The notes beneath the pieces were generated by a model, which was given only the letters and a program-made list of their open reading frames with translations, was not told the DNA's origin and searched no databases. Positions 46,016-54,126 of a stretch of 58,303 nucleotides of DNA are shown here, in pieces. Position numbers and translations under genes: made by a program. Each line of letters starts with the position of its first letter. Positions within the stretch are counted from its first letter, which is position 1. Source of the stretch: Phycisphaerales bacterium (lineage in GTDB: Bacteria > Planctomycetota > Phycisphaerae > Phycisphaerales > UBA1924); assembly GCA_020427395.1 (NCBI GenBank), contig JAGQON010000022.1, positions 1 through 58,303 of the forward strand. The letters run 5' to 3'.

Positions 46016-48223
46016 ATGATCAACTGGCAACGCGTACGGATGTCGCTCACTCCATGGGCACGCACAGGGACCATGCTCGCGGCTGGAGTGTTCCTTCTTG
46101 GGTTCTCGCCGCTGATCAATCTCGTTCACGCCCAGACGGGCGGCGTGCTGTGTTCGCTGCGAGGATATGAGGGGGAGTTTCACCCGACGATCGACGGGTA
46201 CACCTACGACATCATCGTTGATGGCAATATCGCGTTTGTCCTTCATTACGACGAGCCAACGGATATCACCCAGCTGATGTCGATCGATTTTACGAACCCG
46301 GACTCGCCTGTGATCCTGGATGCGGTTGCCGTTGGCGATGTGCGGAGCATGCAGATCGTCGGGCAGACGCTGTATTACTCAGTTGATGATGAGTTTGGTA
46401 TTCACCGTTGTGACATCTCCGATCCCTCTTTGATTACGGAACTGCCGCCGATCGATGTCCCGTTCGATGTGCGCACATACGAGGTCGATGGCGATCGGCT
46501 GTACTTCTTGGATGCAAACTTCTTGCGAATCATGGATATCAGCGACCCCGTGAATCCGAGCGAGCTTGTTGCGCTGAACTATCCGCCGCAGTGGATTGAG
46601 GACTTCATGGTCAACGGTGATCGGCTCTATATGACCACAGCCGATGACCAGTTGCGGGTGATGGATATCTCGGTTGCCGATACTCCGGTGCTCAAGGCGC
46701 TGTACACGCATGATTTCGTCGGCGCAGTTCAGATCGAGCTCGATCAGGATGTCCTCGTGCTCCGCAATAACTACCGCAGCTTTGAGGTGTTCCACCTCGA
46801 TCCGGGCGGCAGTGAGATCCTGCTGCAGTGGAGCGGCAGGGCGAGCGATCTGGTCGATGGGTTTCTCAACTCATCAGTGCTGGATGTGGAGCTGCGCAAC
46901 GGCATCATGTCGGTTGCGTTCTCGAACTTCAGCGTGATGAGCGTGTCGCTTGAACAGCTCGATTCACCCGAACTCATCGGTTACACCGGGTTGCCAGGAG
47001 AAGACTATCCGTCGATGGGTGTCACGGAGAACGGGACAATCCTCTCGACACTGGGCGTGATGGGTATCGGCAAGGTCCGAATGAGCGAGATGAACGCCGT
47101 CAACCCGATCAGCGAGGGATGGAACGCGTACCAGGAGATCGATGGCTTCCAGTACTTCTTCGATCGTGGGATGCAGATCGAGGGAAGTATCCTGTATGCC
47201 CCGGTGTACATCGATGACTATGAAGAAAATGAAGGGGTCGGTATCGCGGCGATCAATATCGCCGACCCGGCGAACCCGGAGCTGATTTCCCTTTATCTGA
47301 GTAATCGCGAATGGGTCGAGGATATGAGCGTCCGCGACGGCATCGCGTACATCTCCCGGGAAGGGCAGGGTCTGGAGATCGTTGATTTTCGAGACCCCGC
47401 GCACCCACAACAGCTATTGCTTTACTCAGTGTTTCCCGAGATTTACAACATTGAGGTCGATGGCGATACGCTCTGGATGCAGTTGAGCGATTATGAGTAT
47501 GTGCTGCTCGATATATCGAATATCGATCAGATCATGTTTGATGCGTTCTACACGCTCATCACCAATCGGATGTACAGCGCCACCTTTGCCGACGGGCTGC
47601 TCTATGTCAGCCACAACTATGAAATCGAAGAAGAAGTATTCTTCGATGTGCTCACTGTCGTGGATCTGAGCGACCCATTCCGTCCGGTGCGTGTTGATCG
47701 TCCGGGTGTCGGCGTCTTCCAGACGATGAGGGTGCACAATGGCGTGCTCTACGGCGTGGGTGATCGTGATCAGGTCCTGTATACCTCACCAGTTTCTGAT
47801 CTCAGCCAGTTTGGTTCGGTCCCGACATTTGGCGATGGGAGGAGTCTCTGGGTCCACGGCGAATACGCCTACTTGAACGTCAGCTACGAACGCCTCGGTG
47901 TCCTCGATGTGTCCGATCCTTACGCACCGCAGTTCGAGGGCATGATCCCGTCAATCGGCAGTTGGTTTACGGTCGCATACGACGACGGCTTGATGATGAT
48001 GGTCAGCGAGTATCAGACCTTCGCCGTCGATCTGAGCGAGGACTGTAATCCCGGCTGCGCTGCGGACCTCAATGGTGATGGCGTGCTGGACTTCTTCGAT
48101 GTGACACTGTTCCTCCAGGCTTACCTGGACGCGGACCCGAGCGTCGATTTTGACGGCGATGGGTCGCTGACTTTCTACGATGTGTCGCGCTTCCTTGTTG
48201 CTTACGGGCAGGGGTGCCCGTAA
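46016..48223 (+). CDS. exported beta-propeller (LVIVD-type) protein with dockerin-like C-terminus
   Basis: This 735-residue protein starts with a signal peptide (about 1-39, ending VHAQT). The body consists of LVIVD-type beta-propeller repeats: VDGDRLYFLDANFLRIMDISDPVNPSEL, VNGDRLYMTTADDQLRVMDIS, VHGEYAYLNVSYERLGVLDVSDP. The final 60 residues have two EF-hand-like dockerin loops, DLNGDGVLDFFDV and DFDGDGSLTFYDV. That tail is common in exported planctomycete proteins and is thought to help anchoring. No enzyme motif is seen. It is convergent with the TM2 gene. Confidence 0.9.
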   Translation: MINWQRVRMSLTPWARTGTMLAAGVFLLGFSPLINLVHAQTGGVLCSLRGYEGEFHPTIDGYTYDIIVDGNIAFVLHYDEPTDITQLMSIDFTNPDSPVILDAVAVGDVRSMQIVGQTLYYSVDDEFGIHRCDISDPSLITELPPIDVPFDVRTYEVDGDRLYFLDANFLRIMDISDPVNPSELVALNYPPQWIEDFMVNGDRLYMTTADDQLRVMDISVADTPVLKALYTHDFVGAVQIELDQDVLVLRNNYRSFEVFHLDPGGSEILLQWSGRASDLVDGFLNSSVLDVELRNGIMSVAFSNFSVMSVSLEQLDSPELIGYTGLPGEDYPSMGVTENGTILSTLGVMGIGKVRMSEMNAVNPISEGWNAYQEIDGFQYFFDRGMQIEGSILYAPVYIDDYEENEGVGIAAINIADPANPELISLYLSNREWVEDMSVRDGIAYISREGQGLEIVDFRDPAHPQQLLLYSVFPEIYNIEVDGDTLWMQLSDYEYVLLDISNIDQIMFDAFYTLITNRMYSATFADGLLYVSHNYEIEEEVFFDVLTVVDLSDPFRPVRVDRPGVGVFQTMRVHNGVLYGVGDRDQVLYTSPVSDLSQFGSVPTFGDGRSLWVHGEYAYLNVSYERLGVLDVSDPYAPQFEGMIPSIGSWFTVAYDDGLMMMVSEYQTFAVDLSEDCNPGCAADLNGDGVLDFFDVTLFLQAYLDADPSVDFDGDGSLTFYDVSRFLVAYGQGCP

Positions 48224-48235
48224 ACGATTCGCTGA

Positions 48236-48481
48236 TCAGTACCCCATGCTCTGGGCCACGCGCGAGTTGATGCGTTCCTGGCGCAGTCGCACGCGATATT
48301 CCGCACGCTCGGTCATGCCGGGGATCAGGAACAGGTCGATGATCTGCCCGATCAGGAAGAGCCCGCCGGTGAAGAACCAGATGAGTCCGGTGATCCATTT
48401 TCCGTTGTAGAAGCGATGGATGCCGCAGAACCCGAGGAAGCAGCAGCACCAGAGCAGGTATGCGAGTCCGGTTGATTTCAT
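48236..48481 (-). CDS. TM2-domain membrane protein
   Basis: This 81-residue protein has two membrane helices with the TM2 signature: YLLWCCCFLGFCGIHRFYNGKWITGLIWFFTGGLFLIGQIIDLFLIPGM. TM2 proteins are widespread and of unknown function. Three consecutive cysteines in the first helix are unusual. It ends 12 bases from the stop of the convergent propeller gene; GGAGG lies just upstream of its ATG. Confidence 0.9.
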   Translation of the reverse strand: MKSTGLAYLLWCCCFLGFCGIHRFYNGKWITGLIWFFTGGLFLIGQIIDLFLIPGMTERAEYRVRLRQERINSRVAQSMGY

Positions 48482-48532
48482 GGCGATAGACCTCCGATAG
48501 TGATTCGGAAGACTACGTAGTGCATTTCAGAC

Positions 48533-49654
48533 CTAGTCGCCAAAGCAGGTATACACGCTGCGTGCCGCGGCGATCAGCGGGTGGTCCTTGGGCACCAGGC
48601 GCTGCTTGTTGGCCGCGGACTGGATGTCGACATCGCTCAGGTTCCCGCCCTGCATGACGACGAGGCGGTTCTGCTTGCCCATCTTGAGCAGTTCCATCGC
48701 GTGGTGCCCAAACTGGGTGGCCAGCACGCGATCGCCCGCGACTGGGGTTCCGCCGCGCTGGGTGTGCCCGAGCACAACATAGCGGGACTCGATCTCGGTC
48801 TTCTTCTCGATCTGGTCGGCCAGCCATTTGGCGATGCCGCCGAGGCGGATGGCCTCAGGCGAGTGCTCGATGACACGATCGACGATCTGCTCGCCGCCCT
48901 TGGGTTTGGCGCCCTCGGCCGCGGCGATGATGGTGAACCGCTTGCCACGGTTGCTCCGCTTGAGGCAGAACTCGCAGACCTTCTCAAGGTCGAACTCGAT
49001 CTCGGGGATCAGGATGACATCGGCGCCACTTGCCAGCCCGGCGTGCAACGTGATCCAGCCCGCGTTGCGACCCATGAGCTCGACGACCATGACGCGGTGG
49101 TGCGACATGGCGGTTGAGTGGACCCGGTCGAGGGCCTCGGTGGCGACGCTGACTGCCGACTGGAACCCAAAGGTGATGTCGGTGCCGTGGAGGTCGTTGT
49201 CGATGGTCTTGGGGACGCCGATACAGTTGATGCCCTGCTTGGAGAAGGGCTCGGCGACGGACATGGTGCCGTCGCCGCCGATGACGATGAGGGCCTCGAT
49301 CTTGCGGATCTTGAGGTGCGTCACGCACACATCGGTAAGATCCTTGTAGATGGTGTTCCCGTCTTTATCCTGGCCCATGGGGTAGCGTTTGGGGTCGGAC
49401 TTGTTGTTTGAGCCCAGGATCGTGCCGCCCTGGGTGAGGATGTTGGAGACATCGTCGAGGAAGAGCTGGTGGATACGGTCCTCGATGAGCCCCAGGAACC
49501 CGTCCTCAATCCCGAAGACCTCAATCCCGTTGTTGATGGCGTCCTTGACGACGGCCCGGATGACGGCATTGAGCCCGGGGCAGTCGCCGCCGCCTGTGAG
49601 GACGCCGATTCGTTTGAGGTTGGAGACGGGGACGCGGTCGTTGATGGTGGCCAT
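48533..49654 (-). CDS. 6-phosphofructokinase
   Basis: This 373-residue enzyme makes fructose 1,6-bisphosphate. Motifs are LTGGGDCPGLNAVIRAVV (N-terminus), GGDGTM (about residue 124), PKTIDNDL with the catalytic aspartate, and MGRNAGWI. The GGDG form indicates ATP use, whereas the lysine in PKTIDND is typical of PPi enzymes and of group III ATP enzymes, so the phosphate donor is not settled by sequence. Length fits the 360-400 residue group. Neighbours are unrelated. Confidence 0.94.
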   Translation of the reverse strand: MATINDRVPVSNLKRIGVLTGGGDCPGLNAVIRAVVKDAINNGIEVFGIEDGFLGLIEDRIHQLFLDDVSNILTQGGTILGSNNKSDPKRYPMGQDKDGNTIYKDLTDVCVTHLKIRKIEALIVIGGDGTMSVAEPFSKQGINCIGVPKTIDNDLHGTDITFGFQSAVSVATEALDRVHSTAMSHHRVMVVELMGRNAGWITLHAGLASGADVILIPEIEFDLEKVCEFCLKRSNRGKRFTIIAAAEGAKPKGGEQIVDRVIEHSPEAIRLGGIAKWLADQIEKKTEIESRYVVLGHTQRGGTPVAGDRVLATQFGHHAMELLKMGKQNRLVVMQGGNLSDVDIQSAANKQRLVPKDHPLIAAARSVYTCFGD

Positions 49655-49791
49655 ATGGTGAGAAGTATCGGCGAAAAAGTGACCCCCGGCCCAATGTCTG
49701 AGGCTTCTGGGTCTTGAAAAACCAGAATCTCGCTGTGGCGGGGGATCGCTATGATTCGAGATTCCATTCTCTTTGTTGAAAGGAGTCAGTT

Positions 49792-50724
49792 TTGTTCAGG
49801 TCTTTGACAACAGTCGGCGTGGCTTTGGTACAGGGCTCGATGGTGTCCGCGGCGTTCGCCGAGCCCGAGAAGCAGCCCGAGGTAAAGCTTGCGTACACCT
49901 ACCAGATCGGTGAGCCGGTTCGCTATCGGTTCGATTCGTACCAGTTCATGGTTCAGATCGCGATGGATCAGGTTTCCACCACCAGCCAGTCCACCAGTTC
50001 GGTGCTCCGTCGGGAACTGCTGGATGAGCGTGAGGACGGCACGCTGGTTGTTTCCTCGCAAACGGAGCAGTATGCGTTTGAGCAGAAGGTGAACGACGAG
50101 ATTTATGCCTTCGACTCTGAGAACCCCGAGCACGAATCACAACGGGACGATCCTCAAGTGCGTGCCCAGATTGAGACGCTGGGCTGGCCCACGCAGTTCG
50201 TCATGACACCGCTTGGAGAGGTCGTCGGCATCGCCAACGAATCTCAGATCACCCAGAAGATCGATGCGGTGGAGGATTCATCCTTGCGAGATGAGATCCG
50301 TGCCCAATACAGCACGCCGATCCTCATTCGCGAGGCGAATATCTTCAGCAAACTGCTCAGCGAGAACCCGGTCGGGGTTGGTGATTCGTGGTCGGTGAGC
50401 TATGTCTTCGATGAGGAGGCGATGAGCTTCAAGGTCAATCAGCAGATGACCGTTGCCAGCATCCTGGATTGGAAGGAGGGCAAGCGGGTCCGGGTCGAGT
50501 TTAAGGGCACGATCGACTTTGAGATGCCCGCCGAGTTCCCCGCGTTCATGAAGGTCGAGGAGCGATCGATCGAGGGTAGCTTTGTGTTCAACACGCATAT
50601 TGGCACATTGACGGAGTATCGATCCAGAATGTCGATCGGCTTCGGAGGCAGCCCTGGTGAGGGTATCCCCAAGGTGAGCGTCTCTACGACACTTCGGACC
50701 GAGTTCGAAATGATTGATGACTGA
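49792..50724 (+). CDS. secreted DUF6263-like protein of unknown function
   Basis: This 310-residue protein starts at TTG 49792 with AAAGGAG seven bases upstream and has a signal peptide ending SAAFAE. The mature domain is beta-rich with the DUF6263-like pattern (YRFDSYQFMVQIAMDQ..., TPLGEVVGI, NPVGVGDSWSVSYVF, GTLTEYRSRM). Such proteins are common in planctomycetes and have no assigned role. It is followed by a strong terminator and is transcribed alone. Confidence 0.82.
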   Translation: MFRSLTTVGVALVQGSMVSAAFAEPEKQPEVKLAYTYQIGEPVRYRFDSYQFMVQIAMDQVSTTSQSTSSVLRRELLDEREDGTLVVSSQTEQYAFEQKVNDEIYAFDSENPEHESQRDDPQVRAQIETLGWPTQFVMTPLGEVVGIANESQITQKIDAVEDSSLRDEIRAQYSTPILIREANIFSKLLSENPVGVGDSWSVSYVFDEEAMSFKVNQQMTVASILDWKEGKRVRVEFKGTIDFEMPAEFPAFMKVEERSIEGSFVFNTHIGTLTEYRSRMSIGFGGSPGEGIPKVSVSTTLRTEFEMIDD

Positions 50725-50745
50725 TCCAGTGGTACAGGCAGAGAA

Positions 50746-50777
50746 GGGCATCCCGGATATCCGGGGTGCCCTTTTTT
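50746..50777 (+). terminator. Rho-independent terminator after the DUF6263-like gene
   Basis: GGGCATCCCGG and CCGGGGTGCCC pair over 11 bases with one G-T pair, loop ATAT, and six T follow. It isolates the next operon. Confidence 0.92.
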
Positions 50778-50932
50778 CGTGGATGAGCGATCCGGATCTG
50801 GCGTACACATCGATGGACAGGAATCATTCACGCTGCAGCCGCGTTCGCTCTGTGAAATCTGCGTCGAAACCGACGAGAACCGGCAGTATCGGGCAGCCTT
50901 GAACCGTGGATTCGGTACCATAAAGAGCGTTC

Positions 50933-51952
50933 ATGGATGAGCACCACCCCCAACCCGCAGCCGTGCAACCCGTCGCGGCGTCCGAGCGGTTCGATCCGCA
51001 CCTGTATCTGCACCCGCAGACGCTGGCTCGCCTGTCGACGATGGAGCTGAGGGCGAAGATGATCGTCGAGGGGGTCATGGCCGGGCAGCACCGCTCGCCG
51101 TACACCGGTGTCTCGGTCGAGTTCGCCCAGCACCGCCCATATGTGCCTGGCGACGACATCCGCCATCTGGACTGGAAGGTCTACGCCCGGACCGACAAGC
51201 TGCAGGTCAAGCAGTACCAGCAGGAGACCACGCTGGACCTGATCCTGCTGGTGGATTCCTCCGGCTCGATGCGGTTCGGTTCGCGTCTGTTTTCTGATGC
51301 CTCGGGCTCGGCCCGCGAGACCGCTCCTGACGGGCGTCCCAACTGGTCCAAGTTCGACCACGCCACCGCAACGGCTGCGGCGATGGCCTACATCACGATC
51401 AATCAGGGCGACCGGGTCGGGCTGGCGGTCTACGCCGATGAGCTTCGGGCCATGGTGGCGCGCAGTGCGCGTCAATCGAGCTGGAAGCAGATCGTCGATG
51501 CGCTGGCAACCCACCCGGTCGATCGACACACCGACATCGTGCGGGTGATCGATCAGACCCTGGCGAAGGTGAATAACCGCTGCATGCTGGTGATGATCAG
51601 CGATTTCTTTGAGGATGCGGACCAGATCCGCTCGGCCTTCGCCAAGGTCAAGCACCGCGGGCACGACCTGATCGCGCTGCAGGTGCTGGATCAGGCGGAG
51701 CTGACCTTCGAGTTCGACGACCCGGCGGCCTTCGAGGGTCTGGAGGCCGAGCCGACGCTCCGCATCGACCCGCGCGCCCTTCGCAAGGCGTATCTTGAAG
51801 CCATCAACGCGCACATCGATGCTGTCGGGCACCATGCGCGCTCGTTCGGGTTTGATCATCAGGTCATCTCCACCCATAAATGGCTCGGCCCGACGCTCGC
51901 CAAGTTCGTCGCCCGTCGTAACGCCGCCTCTGTGACGAGGGGGCGAAACTGA
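50933..51952 (+). CDS. DUF58 domain protein with von Willebrand A-like fold
   Basis: This 339-residue cytosolic protein has the DUF58 signature GVSVEFAQHRPYVPGDDIRHLDWKVYARTDKLQVKQY followed by a metal-site-like LLVDSSGSMRFG (about residue 105). DUF58 proteins occur with MoxR ATPases and BatA/BatB proteins and help in envelope stress tolerance or protein maturation. The stop overlaps the start of the next gene (TGATG). No MoxR gene is seen upstream within the window, where it would normally lie. Confidence 0.93.
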   Translation: MDEHHPQPAAVQPVAASERFDPHLYLHPQTLARLSTMELRAKMIVEGVMAGQHRSPYTGVSVEFAQHRPYVPGDDIRHLDWKVYARTDKLQVKQYQQETTLDLILLVDSSGSMRFGSRLFSDASGSARETAPDGRPNWSKFDHATATAAAMAYITINQGDRVGLAVYADELRAMVARSARQSSWKQIVDALATHPVDRHTDIVRVIDQTLAKVNNRCMLVMISDFFEDADQIRSAFAKVKHRGHDLIALQVLDQAELTFEFDDPAAFEGLEAEPTLRIDPRALRKAYLEAINAHIDAVGHHARSFGFDHQVISTHKWLGPTLAKFVARRNAASVTRGRN

Positions 51953-54126
51953 TGCCCGTCTCGGTGCTCCATCCGCTTCTTTTTACGATCGGGCTCGCCT
52001 GTGTGAGCATCCCGATCATCATCCACTTGCTGAAGCGCCGTCGCCGCGTAGTCAGCTGGGGCGCGATGCGATTTCTCGAAGAGGCCTATCGCAAACGCCG
52101 GCGCATCATCACGCTTGAGCAGCTCATCCTGCTCTCGCTCCGCTGCCTGCTGATCGCGCTGATCGCGATGGGTGTCGGATCGCTGATCCTCGGCTCGGGT
52201 CTGCCCGATCGTCAGGCACGCACGCTGGTGATCGTTCTGGATGACTCGATCGCTTCAGCACGCACGCTCGCCGGTTCGCGGGTGATCGACGCCAACAAGC
52301 GATCGGCGATCGAGCAGCTCGAATCGCTCGACCCGATGCGAGGAGATCGCGTCGCGCTCATCAGCGCCGCCCGTCCTGCCCGTGCGATCGTGTTGCCCCC
52401 GAGCGACGACTTCGCTGCCGTGCTCCCGCTGATCGAGCAGGTTGAGCCGTGTGATGCCGGCTTCGACGCGGTGGGGGTGTCCGAGCTGCTCCAGCAGGTC
52501 GGTGCGGGCGATGATCGCCTGAGCCGGGTGTCGGTGATGATCAGCAGCGATGGCCGAGCGATCGAGCACGCCATGCGAGAGATCGGGAGCGAGCTCGTTC
52601 GCGCCGATTTCGATCAGCTGATCCTGCCGACCCCAGAGCCCTCGCCCGCCAGCAACATCGGCATCGTCAGTGCAACCCCCGCGCGGGCGCTGGTGGTTCG
52701 CGACGGGTTATCGCTGCCGCAGACGGTGCGCGTGCAGCTCGCTCGCTCGGGCAGCGAAGCCGAGGCGCAGGGCACGCAGATTCAGCTGATCGACTCGGAC
52801 GGCAATGTGCGTGGCATCGCCGCCCATGCGTGGCAGAGTGGGCAGCGCGATGCGAGCATGACCGTTCCGCTCGAGACAGGCGGGCTCAATCCTGGCGGCT
52901 CGGGCAGCGCTGTGCTCCGTGTTCGACTTGGTGAGGACGACAACCCACGCGACAACGAGGCGTTCGTGACGATCCCCGTGCACAGCACGCTCCGCGTCGC
53001 CATCATCGATCGCCCCGCGAGCAGCGGGCTTGGCGAGGCTCGGGACATCCCAGCGGCCCGCTGGGTCCGGGCGGCGCTGGCGCCACGCGGAGACGCGGGG
53101 GTGCGCGTGACAAGCATTGACGCCAGCCAGGCGGCTTCGCGTCTCGTCACGCGGGTCGATGCGGTCTTCGTGCTCGCGCCTGGAGCCCTGAGCCCGGATG
53201 CCTGGGATCGCCTCGCTCGACTGCACGAGCAGGGTGTGATGATCGTTGTCACTCCAGACGCCCAGAGCGATTCGCTCGCGTGGTTCGACCAGCTCCGGGC
53301 ACTGAGCCCCGAATCGTTCGACGGCGTCGAGCAGCTGGTGACGCATGAGCCGCCCGTGTCGATCGAGGACAGCATCGAATCAACGAGCCTTCTTTCAGGC
53401 ATCGCCGGCGAACTTCCCGAGCTCAGCGGTAGCGTGTCCATCGACCGGTCGCTGCTGATCCCCTCGAACGCACCGGCCTTGGCGCGGATGAGCAATGCCC
53501 AGCCGCTGGGTGTGCAGATCGCACCCGAAGCCGGCGCGGGCATGATCGTGGTGCTCGCGGTGCCGATTGATCTGCGCTGGAGCAACTTCCCCGCCCGCCC
53601 GTTGTTCGTGGCAATGATGCAGGAGCTGCTGCGTCAGGGCGTGGGGCGTGGGCAGACGCTCGCGCCGGTGCTCGCAGGCGCAGCTGCGCTCGATCCCGCT
53701 TGGATGCAGAGCTCGGCTCCGTACGCTCAAGATGCGATCGATGATGCCGCAGAGCAGATGCACACCCAGAACCAGCTCTCGGGCGTGCTGGCGCTGCGGG
53801 ATGCCGAGGGCACGACACGGGCCCTGCGTGTGATCAAACCCGACGCGATGGGCGCGTTGGCCGACGCGGTCGAGCAGGAGTCGATTGAAGAGGAACTCGC
53901 ACGACTCGTGGACGCCAAACGCACGACATGGCTCGGCACCGGTCAGGAGCAAGAAACAAGCACCGCCTCGATCACCAACGAGGATGCCAGATCGCTCGCG
54001 CTCTGGATGCTCTGGGGTGCGTTCGCCGTCGCCATCATCGAGTTCGTGCTCGCTCGGCTCTTCACCGCACGCCTCATCGCCAGCGAGCAGGCGATGGGGG
54101 CCGCGGGTCGGGGGGCGCGGGCATGA
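51952..54126 (+). CDS. BatA-domain membrane protein with VWA-like region
   Basis: This 724-residue protein has the N-terminal BatA double-helix region (HPLLFTIGLACVSIPIIIHLLKRRRRVVSWGAMRFLEE, then LLSLRCLLIALIAMG). A VWA-like domain with a degenerate metal site DDSIAS near residue 94 follows, then a second alpha/beta region and a last membrane helix near residue 695 (LWMLWGAFAVAIIEFVLARLF). It is probably a periplasmic-facing complex component. It overlaps both neighbours by a few bases. Confidence 0.9.
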   Translation: MPVSVLHPLLFTIGLACVSIPIIIHLLKRRRRVVSWGAMRFLEEAYRKRRRIITLEQLILLSLRCLLIALIAMGVGSLILGSGLPDRQARTLVIVLDDSIASARTLAGSRVIDANKRSAIEQLESLDPMRGDRVALISAARPARAIVLPPSDDFAAVLPLIEQVEPCDAGFDAVGVSELLQQVGAGDDRLSRVSVMISSDGRAIEHAMREIGSELVRADFDQLILPTPEPSPASNIGIVSATPARALVVRDGLSLPQTVRVQLARSGSEAEAQGTQIQLIDSDGNVRGIAAHAWQSGQRDASMTVPLETGGLNPGGSGSAVLRVRLGEDDNPRDNEAFVTIPVHSTLRVAIIDRPASSGLGEARDIPAARWVRAALAPRGDAGVRVTSIDASQAASRLVTRVDAVFVLAPGALSPDAWDRLARLHEQGVMIVVTPDAQSDSLAWFDQLRALSPESFDGVEQLVTHEPPVSIEDSIESTSLLSGIAGELPELSGSVSIDRSLLIPSNAPALARMSNAQPLGVQIAPEAGAGMIVVLAVPIDLRWSNFPARPLFVAMMQELLRQGVGRGQTLAPVLAGAAALDPAWMQSSAPYAQDAIDDAAEQMHTQNQLSGVLALRDAEGTTRALRVIKPDAMGALADAVEQESIEEELARLVDAKRTTWLGTGQEQETSTASITNEDARSLALWMLWGAFAVAIIEFVLARLFTARLIASEQAMGAAGRGARA

